Below, in pieces: positions 41,201 through 56,190 of a stretch of DNA of 64,000 nucleotides. The first letter of the stretch is position 1, and each line of letters begins with the position of its first letter. The stretch is from Nereocystis luetkeana (lineage: Eukaryota > Sar > Phaeophyceae > Laminariales > Laminariaceae), in assembly GCA_031213475.1 (NCBI GenBank), contig JARUPZ010000009.1, forward strand, positions 11,802,461 through 11,866,460, given 5' to 3'. Under the pieces are notes generated by a model that saw only the letters and a list, made by a program, of their open reading frames with translations, did no database searches and was not told the origin of the DNA. The position numbers were made by a program, and so were the translations under genes.

Positions 41201-44200
41201 AGGAGGACGCACGTGAATGCCAACCCGCCTCCGAGAGCTTTGCTGATGATGGTCAGCCACTCCGGTGTCAGTGGTGCTTCGGCCTGTTAGTTTTAGCGCA
41301 GGAAACGGCAGGCGGTATGTATGACACGCGCTTTATGTGTCAGAAAGAAAAAAAAAAAAAAAAACAGCCAAGCAACATCCCGTGTCACCTTCAAGAAAGC
41401 AATGAATGAACCAGTCAAATCATAAACGAAATCAATCAGGTCGAAGCAATCAGGCAGGCCACCAATTCACTCAATCGACTACCCGCCCAACCAATCAATC
41501 GGAAAATCAACAGATTAATTTCCCAACAAATCAACCAAACAATCAGCGCTAGCAAACAACCAGTCAGCAAAACAGTTGACCGCTCAAACCGACCTATCGG
41601 CACACCTATCACGCAGTCAATCTACCAAACAACCCTGTCAAATCAGTAAATCCAACCATAATATAAAAAAAATCAACCAATCTGATGACAGTTAATTGGC
41701 AGCAGCGCCATCAACACCCAGTCATCGCGACCACCAACACCACTACCCTCATCAGCAACAGCGCCACGACGGCGATAAAAAACAAAGACTGTAAACGGGT
41801 GAGACCAAAACGCCCGAAATAAAAAAATGGAAAAAAAGAAACATAAAAAAAATATGTAAAACAACGGAAAAAAAGAAAAAAACGAGAAAAACGAAAAAAA
41901 AAAAAAAAAAACGGTTTGAAAAAACGGTTTGAAAAAAAAAAGGGGAAAAAAAAAAAACCGTTCAGCTCGTTCACCTGATAGACCTTCCGCGTCCCTTCCC
42001 CCGCCTCCAGCGCACAAACGTACCGGGGACAGCTCAGCACCATCCCCTTGTACGCCCTCGCCTTCTCGCCCGCCTTCGCCATCGCCTCCGCCGCCGCCGC
42101 AAGCTTTTCCGCGTCTTCTTCGCCCTGTCCGGCCGCGCTAGACCGACTACCACCGCCACTGCCGCCCATGAGTCCGTGGTGGGTCAGTGCTAACGCTCTC
42201 GAGGCCTCCGCCATCATCTGCCATGGGAGGACACTAGCGCTCCTGGTGATGTTTGTAGAGGTGGTAGGGGTGAATGGGGGGGGGGGGGGGTCGTGGGTCG
42301 AGACGGTGGGGGAGGTATAAAATCTAACTCGGTTTCAGTACTTGAGGAAACAATACCAGCGCAAACGGTTCCCACACCGACAACACTACCAACACCGACA
42401 TCAACCCAAGCCAACCGGCACCAATATCACCACCAACACAAATTACAACACCAACATCAACTACGAGCACCAACACCAACACCAACAGTTGCAAGCGCAT
42501 CAACACCACCAACAACAACCAACACCAGCCACAACGACAGCGATAAACAGCAACAACAGCACATGCGGAACGCCAAACACCAAAAAAAAAACTCACTGAA
42601 ATACAAAACACACAGGAAAAAAAAAAAAAACTCCGACAGCTCGCCAAAAAGGTGTGAAATCGATCAACACAACAACGAGAAACTTCGAAACTTCCATCGT
42701 CCAAAACCTGCAAACCAACAGCCAGGGAGCGGCACGCACCCGACCCCGGCGCCCGCGGAAACCGACACGCCATTAGCATCCGCAGCGCCGATGGAAACCC
42801 CTTCGTGTTCTTCGGCAGGAACAGTGGCATCATCATCAACAGCAGTAGCATCAGCAGCAGTAGCATCAGCAGCGGCGGCGGCGGCGGCGGCGGCGACAGC
42901 TGCGACCGTCGTAGCATGCTCCAACTCGGTTGCCTTCCTGTCCACCTCAGCAGAAGGCCCGCCCTGGAAAGCAGCATTTGGTTGTGATCGGAGAGCGCGT
43001 GATTAAAGAGCTCTTCCGCGTGCTGCCGGCAATGTACCGAGGCGCATACGTATATACATCGTCTTCTTCTTCGCAAAGCGGCTTTGCCTACAATAAGGAA
43101 TAATGGAGGGAGGCGTGTTACAACAGGGGTAGCCACGTTCGGACAAACTATTTCTGGCTGACCGGGGCCCATGATAACCCCAAAATACTGGGGAAAACCA
43201 GTAGCGTTTCTCTGTAATGTTCGTGGTGTCCCTATATACCGTTGATAGCCTCTTGTCTTGTCATTTTTCATCCGAAAAACACTTTTCGGGCGAGGTGTAT
43301 AGGAGTTCTATGTTATAATCGAGTCAGGAGCCTCGGAAAGAATAGGCGCTACCCCTACAAGGCAAACACAGATTAGATGCTACCCGTATAAGGCAAACAC
43401 AAATAATAAGGTGCTACCCCCCTAAGGCAACACACACATTAGGTGGTACCCCAATAAGGCAGACACAAATTAGGCGCGACCCCTACAAGGCAAACACGCG
43501 TCGTGACAGGAGTGCGAGAGGAGTACTCCTTTGTTGCTTGACTTTGTCACATTTGACCATCGACCATTCATGTGGCCAGGCATCCCTTTCGAGACGAGTA
43601 GAGGGGGGGGAAGGGGGGCGGGTGCACTCGGTATCATGCATGGCCGTAGTCCTGTGACCATAGACCCTCGCGTCGCTACAATATCGGGACGGAGCACGTC
43701 GGGTTTTCACCGACAAGGCAGACGATGCTTGCACCAAGCGCGAAGCGCCGTGAGTTGTTCGGCGAGTCACGTGAAGGGTGAGCTGCATCCTACTAAGACA
43801 CGCCTTTGATGAGGCGGAATTTTTTTGCATATTGTGCGCTTGCGGCGGACGGGGAGGGTTGAGGGTGTCGTTGCGGCGGAAGGCGAGGAAGATGTTTTTG
43901 TAACGACTATTTGTTGTGTGGTGTGGTATGGTATGGTTTTATGGTGTGGCGTTGTGTGGTTTGGTGTGGTGTGGTTGGTGCGATGGTACGTGGTATGGTA
44001 TGGTATATACAGTGTAATGTAGTATGGCATGGCATAGCATCGCGAAAAATGTTATGTTATGTTGTATTATGTTATACTTGGTAGTATGATATGGTATGGT
44101 ATGGCATGGCATGGCATGGCATGGCATGGTGTGGTATGGTATGGTATGGTCCGGTACGGTATGGGATAGTATGGTACGGTAGAGTATGGTATGGTATGGT

Positions 44201-47200
44201 ATGGTACTGATAAGGTATGGTGTGGTATGGTATGGTAGCATACTGATAGGGTATGGTGTAGTATGGTATTGTTACAAGGCGCTTCGCTCCGCGGGCGGCC
44301 TACGCCGCCCGCTACGCTCGCTCAGGAAGGAAAAATACATCACATTACTATGCCAAGCGGACAGAGGTCCATGATTGAATATAGTTTTTTCATGATCGAT
44401 CGTGGTCGCAGAACTGGCGACTTGATAATGCCAAGAGTACTGCCGCCATGCTTCAGGAGAAAACAGCTCTGACGCCACATACGCTTGGCGTCGCGGGCGA
44501 TTGCCGGACGTCCTCTACGCTCGTTCACATGCCGTACGTACGTCCATACCGGAGGTAGGTGATCCTTTTCTTCTTTTGATATGCTTGCTGTATGTACTGC
44601 TGTACGAAAGAGAAAGCACAGCACGGCACAGCAGCACCGCAAAAACAATGAAAATGAAACCGAAAAAATTGGCACTAAAACAAAATCCCCGTCCCCTCAT
44701 GAAGTAATTTTCTGTCTGATTGGAACACCTTGCACCGGTCAAAAAATAAAATAATCGTACAGCAGAGCTTCTCTCTCAGCCTCGTACGCCGCCCGCCGCC
44801 CTCGCCACCACCTCGCCACCGATTCGGTCCGGGTGAAGATTTCCTTACTCTCTGCCACAGTGAGCCCCGTCGCCCGCCTGGCGTTAAGCCCGGTGCCCTC
44901 TGTGGCCGTCGTTCGCCAGCTCGATAATGTTGTTATTTAGACAGGGTGCCTCCGTCGGTGATTTTCAGATCGGTCGCAAAAATAAGCACCGCTTGATTAA
45001 TATCTTGCAATGCCGAACGACCCTTCTAACTTGTACGTACTATCAAAAATCACAAATGGAAGCCAGACAGAGCTTATTCATGCATCCCTCGTGTCTCAAG
45101 GCACACGCGACGCCTAGGCGCCAAAGCGGCGACCGCGGTCCTTGCAACCCCCCTCTATACCCGCCAGCACCCGCTGACACCCGCGACGACGCCGGGCTCG
45201 CCCGCGGTGCCGTCCCCGGAGTACACACATGCACACGAAACGAAAGAAGAAAAAAGAAAGAACGCACCGAGAGTGCCAAGAGAAAGAAAGAAAACAAAGA
45301 CCCCCAGGAAAGGTCTGGCAAGTGGATGAAGGGAGGCGGTTTCGAAGTGGGAGCTCTGAGAGACCAAGGATGTACCAACCGAGCACGAGCAGAGAGTGAG
45401 ATCCAAGTAAGTGGTTCTATGGTATGGTATGGTATGGTATGGTATGGTATGGTATGGCAGTATGGCACGGTACGGTATGATATAGCAAGTAGGTTACCTT
45501 GAGGGCGAGCTTAAGGGTTTCGTTGGCCAGCAGTCTCCGCTTGAGGGAAGCCAAAAGGTGTCCCCTCCTCCCCCTCTCCGTCACCGCCTCCTCCTCTTTG
45601 TTTATCGCGCAACACCTGGACGCATTAAAAACAAAAGGGATTTTTGAAAAAGAAACAAGCGCTTTCAGCTCAGAAGTTGAGGATCGACAAACACCCTCCA
45701 CGAAAGTTCGATAGCGTAATGAGCCTTCCAGGGTTGCATCCCAACCGTAATCAACGAATATCCCTATTTGTACTCAAACATCCCTTAGTTTTCATCGAAA
45801 CCCTTGTCATCACACAAGTTACCAACGAAACCCAATCCCACGACAATTGACGCGTGCTACGATATATAGATGATGCCGTAGAGCCTTACAGCACTTGTTG
45901 GCCGAACTGTCAATGGGACTGACGTGGCTCCCCGACTCGGGAAAATGCCCTAGGAGGCATACGCCTTATTGCAGGACAACTACGGTTACGGGGTACCATA
46001 TTAAACACAAAAACTGATATATTTACCTATTATTACCAACAATATTAGGTCATATTTACTATGGTCCCTCGCAACACCAGACTAGCGGGGGGGGGGGGGG
46101 GTGTACTCATCATCATGCGGGGCCGTAGTCGTATGACCATAGACCCTCCCATCCCTACAATGCCGGCACGGAGCACGTCGGGTTTTCCCCGACCAGGCAG
46201 ACAATGCTTGCACCAAGCGCGAAGCGCCGTGAGGTGTTGGGCGAGTCGCGTGAAGGGTGAGCTGCTTCCTACTAACAACCGCTTATGAGGCGATTTCTCT
46301 GAAATGTGGATAACCGCGTCAATTAATTGATATATTATCTGGTGTGGCCACTTCCAGAGACAGCAATGGGTTTATTATGTAGCTGCCTCGTGGGTGCCTT
46401 ACCATATACACACTACGCGATACGAGAATCCTCCTTGTGCGGAGTAGTTGCTCTCCCCGCCACAAGAATGATCTAACTCGATCGCCAGCCGTGGTAACCC
46501 ATGAGTTAAAGTCGAATATTACGTTTTCGAAGACGCCTCGTTTGCTACGGGCAGCAACCTTTGCCCTAATGGTGTTGCTCGAAATCGAGCGCACAACCGT
46601 GCGAATTCAACGCCCTTCACGACATCTCTAGTGCTGAGCTTTCGGGCTTTTCGGCGTTTAGAAAATGCACCACAAGGAGGGTTTAGTTAGGCTGGGCCGT
46701 CCTAAACATCAGAACAACAAACAGATATATAATCGGTCTCCAGTTCATGGTCTAGATATTTCAGGAAGACCACACTCCTGATCTGCATGATCTGTATGAT
46801 CTGGCTCATGCCGGACGGGAGCCGTATAATCTGCATAGTCTACAATAGCACATGTTTCCTGGGTTGGATCTGCACTGTACAGACATATCCTGCACAACCT
46901 CTCACGACGGCAGGTGATGAACTGAATGATCTATCTGTAGATGATCTGTAGAACTTGTGAAACATATTTTTACACCCCCAATATCGCTGGAATATCATGT
47001 AATGTTCTACTGTATGACAAATTATATCCGCGAGAGCTACCTCGTGTTCGCTTTCATTAACGTCGGGATTGTTCTTCTGTTGTACTATTTTCTCTCCCCA
47101 TGTAATGTCTTCGCTCTTATTTTCTCTCCCTCCTATATATGAATAGTCGAAACTCAGATCCGGGGTCACTATCATAGCAGCCCCCCCCCCCCCTCCTCCC

Positions 47201-48786
47201 CACTACGGTTCTTGCCTTGGCAGGCATTTTTATCGCGAAAATACTTCAGGCATTTCTTCCCTTGTCGACGACTAGCGTCTAATACCGCCTCAAGCGAGCT
47301 ACCCGGTATCATATAACCTCGGAAACAACCATACAGGTGTACATTTATCGTACCGACAACATACACCCACTACTCTCAGCGTCTGCGAGTGACCTGTCTG
47401 TCTGAACGGAGTAGTCCATGTTCTCCTTCAACGCCTCCAGCCAATCGTCCCCGGGGAATGCTGCTCCCCCTCCCTGGCTTGACAATGTCTCCTCCTCGAG
47501 ATATCTGAAGTGGTGACGGGCGGGGCCAGGAGCCGGGACGAAAAATGCGAGGTGAGCGCGAGTAGAAGCTACCACCCCCCGGCCGGCAAAAGTGTCTCCG
47601 TTTGACTCTGTTGTCGGTATCAAATGACTCTCATCTTCGAAAAAAAAAAAAAAGGCAAAATAGGCGAAAGCAGCAGCAACATCCGTTTGACTCTGATCAA
47701 ATGACTCTCATCTTCGAAAAAAAAAGAAGCCAAAATAAGCGAAAGCAGCAGCAACAACAACAACACAACAACAACAAAAGGAGCACAAAGGAAAATATCA
47801 AGAATTACATCAGCACCGACAACGACACAAAACACAACGCCGTCACCACCACCATCACCAACACCACCAACACCACCAACACCAATACCAACACCAACAA
47901 CAACACCAAAAACTAGAGGCATGAAACCCTGATTATTTCCACATACACCACCGGCGCCTCCACCACCACCACCGCTAAAAGACGATACCAACCAAACCTA
48001 GAAACAACAAAATCCTGACGGTTTCCACATACACATCACCACCCGCACCACCCGCACCACCCGCACCACCCGCACCACCACCACCACCACCCTCCCTCCC
48101 CCTCCCTTGGCGGTATACGAAGTATAGAGGAAACAAAACTGGTAGAAGAGGCGAAAAACGCCTGCTGGGTTCGACATAAACCCACCAAGCCGCGGAAGAA
48201 AAGGTTTGGCGACAGTTTAACATGAAACCTCAGTACGATCACAAACGACAAAACACACAACAAAACAACGCATAATACCAGGAATAAATACTATCTATAT
48301 ATCTCTATATAGCTGGTACCTTTTGCTGTAGAGCTCTGCAGTCGTTAGAGGTCAAGTTAGTATCGCTGCAATTGCTGTAAAATGCATAGCAGTGGGAGCC
48401 TGAACCCATCTCCTCTCTGTCATGGGTTGACTAGAGAAAAACGAGAGAGTCGATTGAGGGCCGTCTGCATCTATCGGCACCACAGCCTGGTTTGGCCACC
48501 TGGTACTCGGTATACATAAAACAACACTGGTACGCAAACACGCAATTTAGAGGTGAAGCACGCCTGCTGGGTCCTACCAAAACCTACCTTGCCGCTGAAG
48601 CGGACGTTTGGTGGTCGAGAATAACGTCCATGGACACCTTCTCTGCCTTGGCCAGCGCCAACTGAAGGCTCAAGTCTAGCTTTTCCCTCTAGACGAAAAT
48701 CAAGCAGACCAAAAATAAAAAGTGCCAAACACGACAGAAAAAAAAATGGCCCATGATAGATGACAACAGCATGCGACGGGGGGAAG

Positions 48787-48825
<39 letters not shown>

Positions 48826-51800
48826 CGAGTATGTGGTTAGCTACGCCGAGTCGTATGCACGGCTCTGAGGGGGCGCCGAGATCGATCACAAGCACTAAAT
48901 NNNNNNNNNNNNNNNNNNNNNNNNNNNNNNNNNNNNNNNNNNNNNNNNNNNNNNNNNNNNNNNNNNNNNNNNNNNNNNNNNNNNNNNNNNNNNNNNNNNN
49001 GTGGGCAGTGTGCCATAGTTGGTGCAGAAATTTCACACCTCGAACTGATCAGATATATCAGTTAGATCAAATAGATCAGATATATCAGATAGGTAATATA
49101 TATACATATATATCAGATATATCAGATGCATCAGACGGGTTAGATAGATCAGACATATCAGATAGATCGGATAGATCAGACAGATCAGACAGATCAGAAA
49201 GTTCAGATAGATCAGACAGACCAAATAGTTCAGATAGTAGATCACATAGGTCAGATAGATCAGACAGATCATACAGATTAGGTAGATCCTCTACAGATAG
49301 ATAATCTACAGATATATCGCCTAGATCATAACCTGCCGTTATGAGATGTTGTGCAGGATCTGCCTTGTAGGGCAGTACTATTTGTACAGATCTAACCCAA
49401 TAAAGTTGTCTTAAATCATGCATGTTTGATGAATGTCCCTCTCGGCAAAAGGAACTAGCTCATACCCCTCTGTCCCCAAATATAAGCACAGTCTGTACAT
49501 AAATATTCAATCAAACCGGTCTTCATATTTAGGACAGAGTGGTATAAATCAGTAATACATCTACCACCAACAATCTAGATACCCCTATTTTTTATAGGTT
49601 GGGTTGGCGTCGGTTGGCAACGACACTGTAAAACATGCCGCTCACTACGTGAGCTAGACAACCAGGGTACCGTTTTTTGTTTTGTTTTTTGGCGGTCGCC
49701 CCCCGTTGGTTGTCGAGTTAGATCATTTGTGCGAGGTAAAGAACCTTTACTCCGCACAATTGGGAATGATCGTACCACGTAGTGTTCAAGGTAAGGCACT
49801 CAAGAGGCAGACACATAGTACTCCCATTGCTGTCTCTGGAAATGCCTACACCGGAAACTAAAGCAACTCATTGAAGCTGTCGTCCACATGCAAGTCCGCC
49901 TCACAAGCGGTTCCTAGTAGGGTGCAGGTCACCCTTCATGCGACTCGCCAGACACCTCACGGCGCTTCGCGCTTGGTGCAAGCAATGTCTGCCTGGTCGG
50001 TGAAAACCCGACATGCTCCGTCCCGGCATTGTAGGGATCCGAGGGTCTATGGTCATACGACTACGGCCATGCATGAGATCGACTACATCTCTCCTATCGA
50101 GTACACCCCCCCCCCCCCTCCATATAGATCGTGAAGGAGTACGAGAGAGACATACAGCAGTAGTAATCAGGACCAAACATGCTCAAAGAAAAAAATGGAA
50201 TACATAGGTTTTAGTGCACATATTCGGTCCTGATCACTATGGTCCCGCGCAATAGAAACGATCAGTATGATCTGCAGATGATCTGCCCGAAGCATGATCG
50301 CGACCTAGGGGCGACAAGGAGCTATCACAGTGCGGGTGAAGCCTCACGTCAAACAATGGGCCGACAAGCATCTCAACCTATACTACAAGATCCGAAAAAA
50401 CAAAATCAACCTGGAATCTGTCGATCTCGGCGCCCTTCGAGTAGTTGCCCCGTTCAACGGCTCTGGCGATGTGTTCCGCCGTTTCGTTGGTGCAGTTTCG
50501 GTGCACCGCTCGTATGGCGTTGCACTGCCCTTGCACCTCGCCGAACAGCCCGTAGCAGTGGCTGGGCCGCAGTACCAGGTACGACAAAGTGTCAACCTGC
50601 AGGGGAAAAAAAAAAAAAAAAAAATCAACACAAAAAACAAAAACCATTTGAAAAAAAACAAAAAAAAACAGAAGCAATAAACACACGGAAGACAAAAGAC
50701 AAACAGTGAAGAACAAAACAACAAGACAGGCAAAAATGAAAGAGTGTCACCCTGCGGAACCGTCAGCAGAAGGAAAAAAACAACGACGAAAAAAACAAGA
50801 AAGCGGCGCAGACTTGAACGAACGAAGCCAAACGCCAAAAAACAATATCCATAGATAAGAAAGACACAGATACCACTGAAAAGACGGCAGAAGAATAGCC
50901 CGTTCATAGGGCGAAACATCAGGTACATCAGGGCGTCAACCTGCGAAGACAAGAGGCAAAAACAAGGTCGAAAGCGCTGAACAGCCAGTGCCTATAGGGG
51001 GGAAAAAACGGAGACAAAACCACAACAAGTCAACAAAATTAGAATTGAAAAAACAAGGAAACAGGACCTGTGAGATCCGACGATTCAGCGGAAACTCGTA
51101 TTTGCCTCCTGCGTCGTGTGATATTTCGATCGCGCGTACTGCGGGTTTTATATAACATAATGAAGGATACGTATATTTTTACCTCGCCGAGGGGAACAGA
51201 ACCTGAGCAAAAGCTGACAGCTGTGGAACTCATGGCGGGAAGAAAAATATATATATATGCCTGGTATGTAGATAGCAAGCAAATCAGGCGGTAACACAGC
51301 CTAAGCGAACAACGAAAAAGGCGCGTACGGAACCATCGTCAAACCCTGTTGAAACAAACCAAGTTTAAAACTCAAGGTCGTGAGTGAGAAAGGAAGGGGC
51401 AGAGAGGTGGGCGTGTTGAAACGTCTGCTTGTATTCACTTCGTGCATAAAGATTCCTATTAATAGGGAAAACTACCGTGTATCCTACCGCTCTGTAATGG
51501 CATCTGTTTTGTTTATTCCTGGCGCAATCTTCCACTCCGGAGTTATATGGAGCATGTCCCGTCACCACGGATTTATTGCGAGAACAACCGCAACTTGGAA
51601 ATAGTGTGGGTATGCTTTTGCAGGGTTTGCAGGGTTTGGAGGGTTTCACACCTCGTCTAGATCGCTGTATGCATGTATCTTGTGTTGCCGGGTGGGAGCT
51701 GTATACTCCGCACGTTCTATCGATAGCGCATGTTCCCTCGGTTGGATATGCACCAAGCGGATCACACCGCCCAACCTCTGACAACGGCAGGTGAGGGACT

Positions 51801-54800
51801 AGATCATCTACAGTAGATAGATAGACCATGATCTGTATGATCTGTATGATATGTCCGAGCTGTGAGCGGGTTAGCCTTTTTCCTATTGCAGTCAGGGGTC
51901 AAGCCAGCCCCCACCCTCACCCCCGCCCGCACCGCAAAACCAACGCCAGACCTCCCTCCAACTCCACCCCCCACCGCCACCGCCAACCCCCACACAACAA
52001 CAATCCCCCCCCCCGACCCCCATCACCACCCGCCAACACCACCCCTATAAAATACCCACAACCCCACTCTCCCCCGCCACCGCCACCCACCACTCCCCCC
52101 CCCACCAGCAGCAGATCCTTCGCACACCAACCATACACCAACACCCCTCCCGCCCTCTTCCCCACCACCGCCACCACGATACACCACCACCACCACCCCT
52201 ACCAACACCACCTCACCAACACCAACAACCCCCATCCCCCCCCCCCAGTTGCATGCCGACACCAACACTCCAGTCCCGCACGATCAAAACCAACACCCGG
52301 CCACCGCCACACACCAGCAACCCCACTTCTACGAACGCCACCCTCCCCAAACACGAGCACGAGCTTCCCCACTCCTCGCCGCGGCACGCTATAGTGCCCC
52401 CCCCCCCCCCCCCCCCCCCCCCGCCCCCGCCGCCGCCAACAGCACCATCAATACCTCCTACGAGCATGTATGTATGCGCGAGAGAGTGTGTCGTACCCCA
52501 GCGACTACTCTTGCACTGACCCGCTCATAACATCATGTTTCTCGCGTGTACACACCATTACTGACGCGTGCTGCGAAAGGGGTAACAATCTCAAGGCAGA
52601 ATAAAACAAAAAACGGAGTGACGGGGCTCCTTAACCCAAACTCGTCGGAATAGTGCCATTCGTGTGTTGCAGGGTTTTTCGTTGTATACTTATTATTAGG
52701 CCATGGGATTGCTCATCGGGTAGCACTGACGCTTTCCTCCAAAACCGGAATTTTGGTACCAGGTAGCACTTTTTTGGTGCAGAAAAATATATTTTCCGAG
52801 TGACGGGGCTCCTTGACCCAAAACCGTCGGAACAATGTCTTTCACGTTGCAGTATTTTTCGCTGTATGCTCAGTCTTAGGCCATGGAATTGCTCATCGGA
52901 TAGCACTGACGCTTTCCTCCAGAACCAGATTTTTGGTTGGCTGAGAAAGACTTACTATTACGGGGGACCATAGTTAATAGGACCTGTGGTATACATAACA
53001 ACCTATAGATTTAACCATTTCTACTAACAATATTTGGTCCTATTAACTATGGTCCCCCGTAGTAATAGCATAGAGCTCCGCAAGTGAGTTGCCGCCGAAG
53101 GCAGAAACAGAGAAGTTCCATGTACCGCAGCATGCCACAGCCCCCACCGTACGTACCGTCGGGTGAGTCTTCGATGAGGTTTAGGGCTCCTATACCCTAA
53201 CCAATCTAGCCAAGTCAGGAGCCTCAGGAGGCAAAAGTAGGTGCATATTTACCATAGCACGCGTCATAGGTACCAATAATAGCGTTCCCGGTAGAATACG
53301 AGTTACTAATAGTTGCAATAGATACGGGGTGGTTTGTCACAGCTCGTTGGTATCGCTCTCCCCTTGCGTCTTGGCGCTGCGGTACATCTATCATCTCCTA
53401 CTTGCTTGTTTCCTTCCATCGAGATGTATTTTTCAGGTGGTTTTCAGATCACGGTGGGAACATCTTCAAAACATCATCATCGCCGTGCGCATAGGCAGCA
53501 CGCTTGTGGCCCGATGACGGTCGAAGCGCCGAGGCCCTATGCTTCGGGTGCAACCACAATCACACACATATATGCAACTTATCAACGACGAGTCCAACAC
53601 CAACAAACTTTGTTTTGACTGTCGTGTTCAGTACCAGGTTAGAGGTGACGCGGCATTGCACTGCCTGCGAGTCACCCCACGGTAGAGGTTCCACTTTTTG
53701 GGCCGAAGGTTTCTCACCAATTGAGTTCCTTGATCCTTTTAGGACCGCAGTCCCGTTTTGGGGACAAACTACTTGAAATTTGACTGGTTTGTCCCCAAAA
53801 CGGGACTGCGGTCCTAAAGGGGTTAAAAGTGAGGCGAACTACCAGTTAGGAAGGACATTTTACTCGTGTATTCGTTGAAGGACTAGCGCATACAAGTGCC
53901 GGTCGGGTGGCACAAAACGAATTCCTTCCAAGTGTTGTATCGGGTGAGATATTGAGCTCCTAGTGCGAGGGGTTCAGATTCTTCTGGTGCACCCTTACCG
54001 TGGGATGGCTCCTGCTGTGCTCACCACATAACAATCTAGTATCTCTAGTGTCCTAGTTCTGCGAACACAGAGCTTGTGTCTCTTCTAGGATTGTAGGAAT
54101 CGGCACGGACAGTGGTGGTGCTGGATGTCGACGGGCAGAAAGAACGGTTCAATGTGACGAGCACACACACCTTCGCCGGCCCCATTATCACCAGCAACAG
54201 GTGGCACCCCTCACCCCACCTGTATCTGCTTCACGTCCAGCTCCCCAAAGATCGTCAAACCCCTCTCGAACGACCCCAGCTCTCGGTAGACATCCATCGC
54301 CATTATCTTGAAAACATGCGATTTGATGGCATCAGATCAGGCCGCAAAATACAAGAGATTTGGTCATGTTTCATGAGATAGGTTAGCGTAAGATCACAAC
54401 TCGATAATTGCAGGCAACACAACGTAAATTATGAAGAAAACAAATGTTCATCAAATAATAAATTGATGAGTTTAGATGACATTTGAAAAAACAAAATATC
54501 AGACAAAAATCTGGAACATTCGATAAATATTTTCCCAAAATAAAATCAGGCGAGAACATGAGCTCACATCTAGGAGCATCACTTTGTACTCTTCGCCCAT
54601 GGAATCGCGAAACCTATCCCAACACTGTCTCCTGCTGCGTCTTGGCTCTTGTAAGAGTGCAGTCCCGTTTTGGGGACAAACTACTTGGAATTTGGCTGGT
54701 TTGTCCCCAAAACGGGACTGCGGTCCTAAAAGGGCTAACGACATTGGGACTTGAACCTCTCGGGAGTTCCAAGAGGGAAAACATGACGACAAAAACTGAC

Positions 54801-56107
54801 GACTCCAGCAACCATTGTCGTCGTTCCGTGTTTGGGGGATGATAACGAACGAAGGTTAGTGTCGGAGTTCCAATGCGAGGAGGCGTACGGTACGGTACGG
54901 TACGGATGCAACATGATCCTACCCGTAAATATTGGCCCTCGTGCTACTCCTAGATGGTTGATAAACCAAAATTATCAACCATTGTTTCGGCCGTTATCTC
55001 TCTTGGAGCGGGCCCCAAAGACGTCAAGATGGAAAAAGGTCTAACAACACAAATGACAGGTAGCGAACACAGCATCTGCTGGGGGAGGCGGTTCCGTCCG
55101 GCGGGGGCAGGCTGCTGCACGATCTTTTTACCCGACAGAAAAAATGATGGGAGTGAGCGTGGCTTATATACGCGGCGATAGCTATCGTGTAGCTGTAACA
55201 GAATTCATAGATGATGTGGCCTCACGCTTCTGACAGTCGGTATGCATATCGAGAACAGAGGACGCTCGAGTGTATTCCAGCACTCCTTCCGCGTCCCCCT
55301 GCCCTTCACCTGCTTCTTCTGTTCTCTCTCGTTTCCCCCTGTTATTGCAACGAGCCGCTTTCTGGTCGCCAGACATGGGTCCCAAAAGGATAAACCCCTT
55401 TCAGAACTGTAGTCCCGTTTGGGGAAAAACTTCTTACAGCATTTGACTAGTTTATCCCCAAAACGGGACTGGCTGCAGTTTGTTTGCCCTACAAGGGTCA
55501 AGGTACAGACAGCACTAAGGCGATTCAACGTCTGGTTTTATTTGTTTCGTTATCTTTGGTCCTTCTGCAATTCGTAAAACGTACATACTGTATGACACGG
55601 GTGTGGTAAGACAACACACCCCATGGGACGAACTCAAGAGAGCGATGTTCTACTGTAGAAGCATGCCGTAAGGGCATAGGGTAGGAAACATATGCGCTGT
55701 CACCGGGGGGGGGGGGGCATGGCCGAGTGTTCCACACTAAAACCTAGTAGTTTGGTGTCAGTTAAGGCATGTCAAGGCAACTTCGCTGTCTGTAACAAGG
55801 GGGGAAAGCGCTGTCTCCTGACATATTTCGTCGAGATAACTCGACTTCTTCCAAGGGGGTTTGTTGTCTTACCACCCAGTGTGATAGTGTCATACGGTAT
55901 TGTCTGTTATCTTGCAACCTTCGTGATACGGTATTGCTGTCTGCTGCGTACGTACGTACGCTGATTACGTTTCTCATAATCTTGTCCGTGGTGTGCGATG
56001 TGCTAGAAATGATATAGGATGTGCACACACAACTGTATTCATTTTATGGTTCTCTTAGAGTCGCTGGAGCCCGTCCTGCCTGCGACCACGACAACAACAA
56101 CACCAAC

Positions 56108-56190
<83 letters not shown>

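Larger units (their letters stand above)
45616..47366 (-). other. NAA25 intron
   Basis: It contains a family-1 MITE (45986-46073), an R3 copy (46085-46560) and an R4 copy (46735-46950). A C12 run lies near 47186. Confidence 0.7.
50597..54219 (-). other. NAA25 intron
   Basis: It contains two echoes of the downstream acceptor (about 50750 and 50940), an A-rich tract (50610-51060), an R4 copy (51660-51855), a C-rich tract with a C24 run (51900-52440), a tandem duplication (52610-52925), a family-1 MITE (52956-53066) and a family-2 MITE (53735-53824). No extra exon was recognised. Confidence 0.7.

Noticed and set aside
42324-43271. Longest frame in the window (minus, 315 codons)
   Set aside because: It crosses an ACC/AAC low-complexity tract, A-runs and an NAA25 exon in another frame, and translates as V/L/F- and C-rich composition products.
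49033-49423. Leucine/aspartate/serine repeat proteins on both strands
   Set aside because: They are translations of the GATCAGATA-type array next to an R4 repeat.
54568-54600. Extra NAA25 exon (SMGEEYKVMLLD)
   Set aside because: AG/GT flanks exist, but the flanking exons join in phase without it and family alignment leaves no gap there. It is kept only as a possible exon echo.
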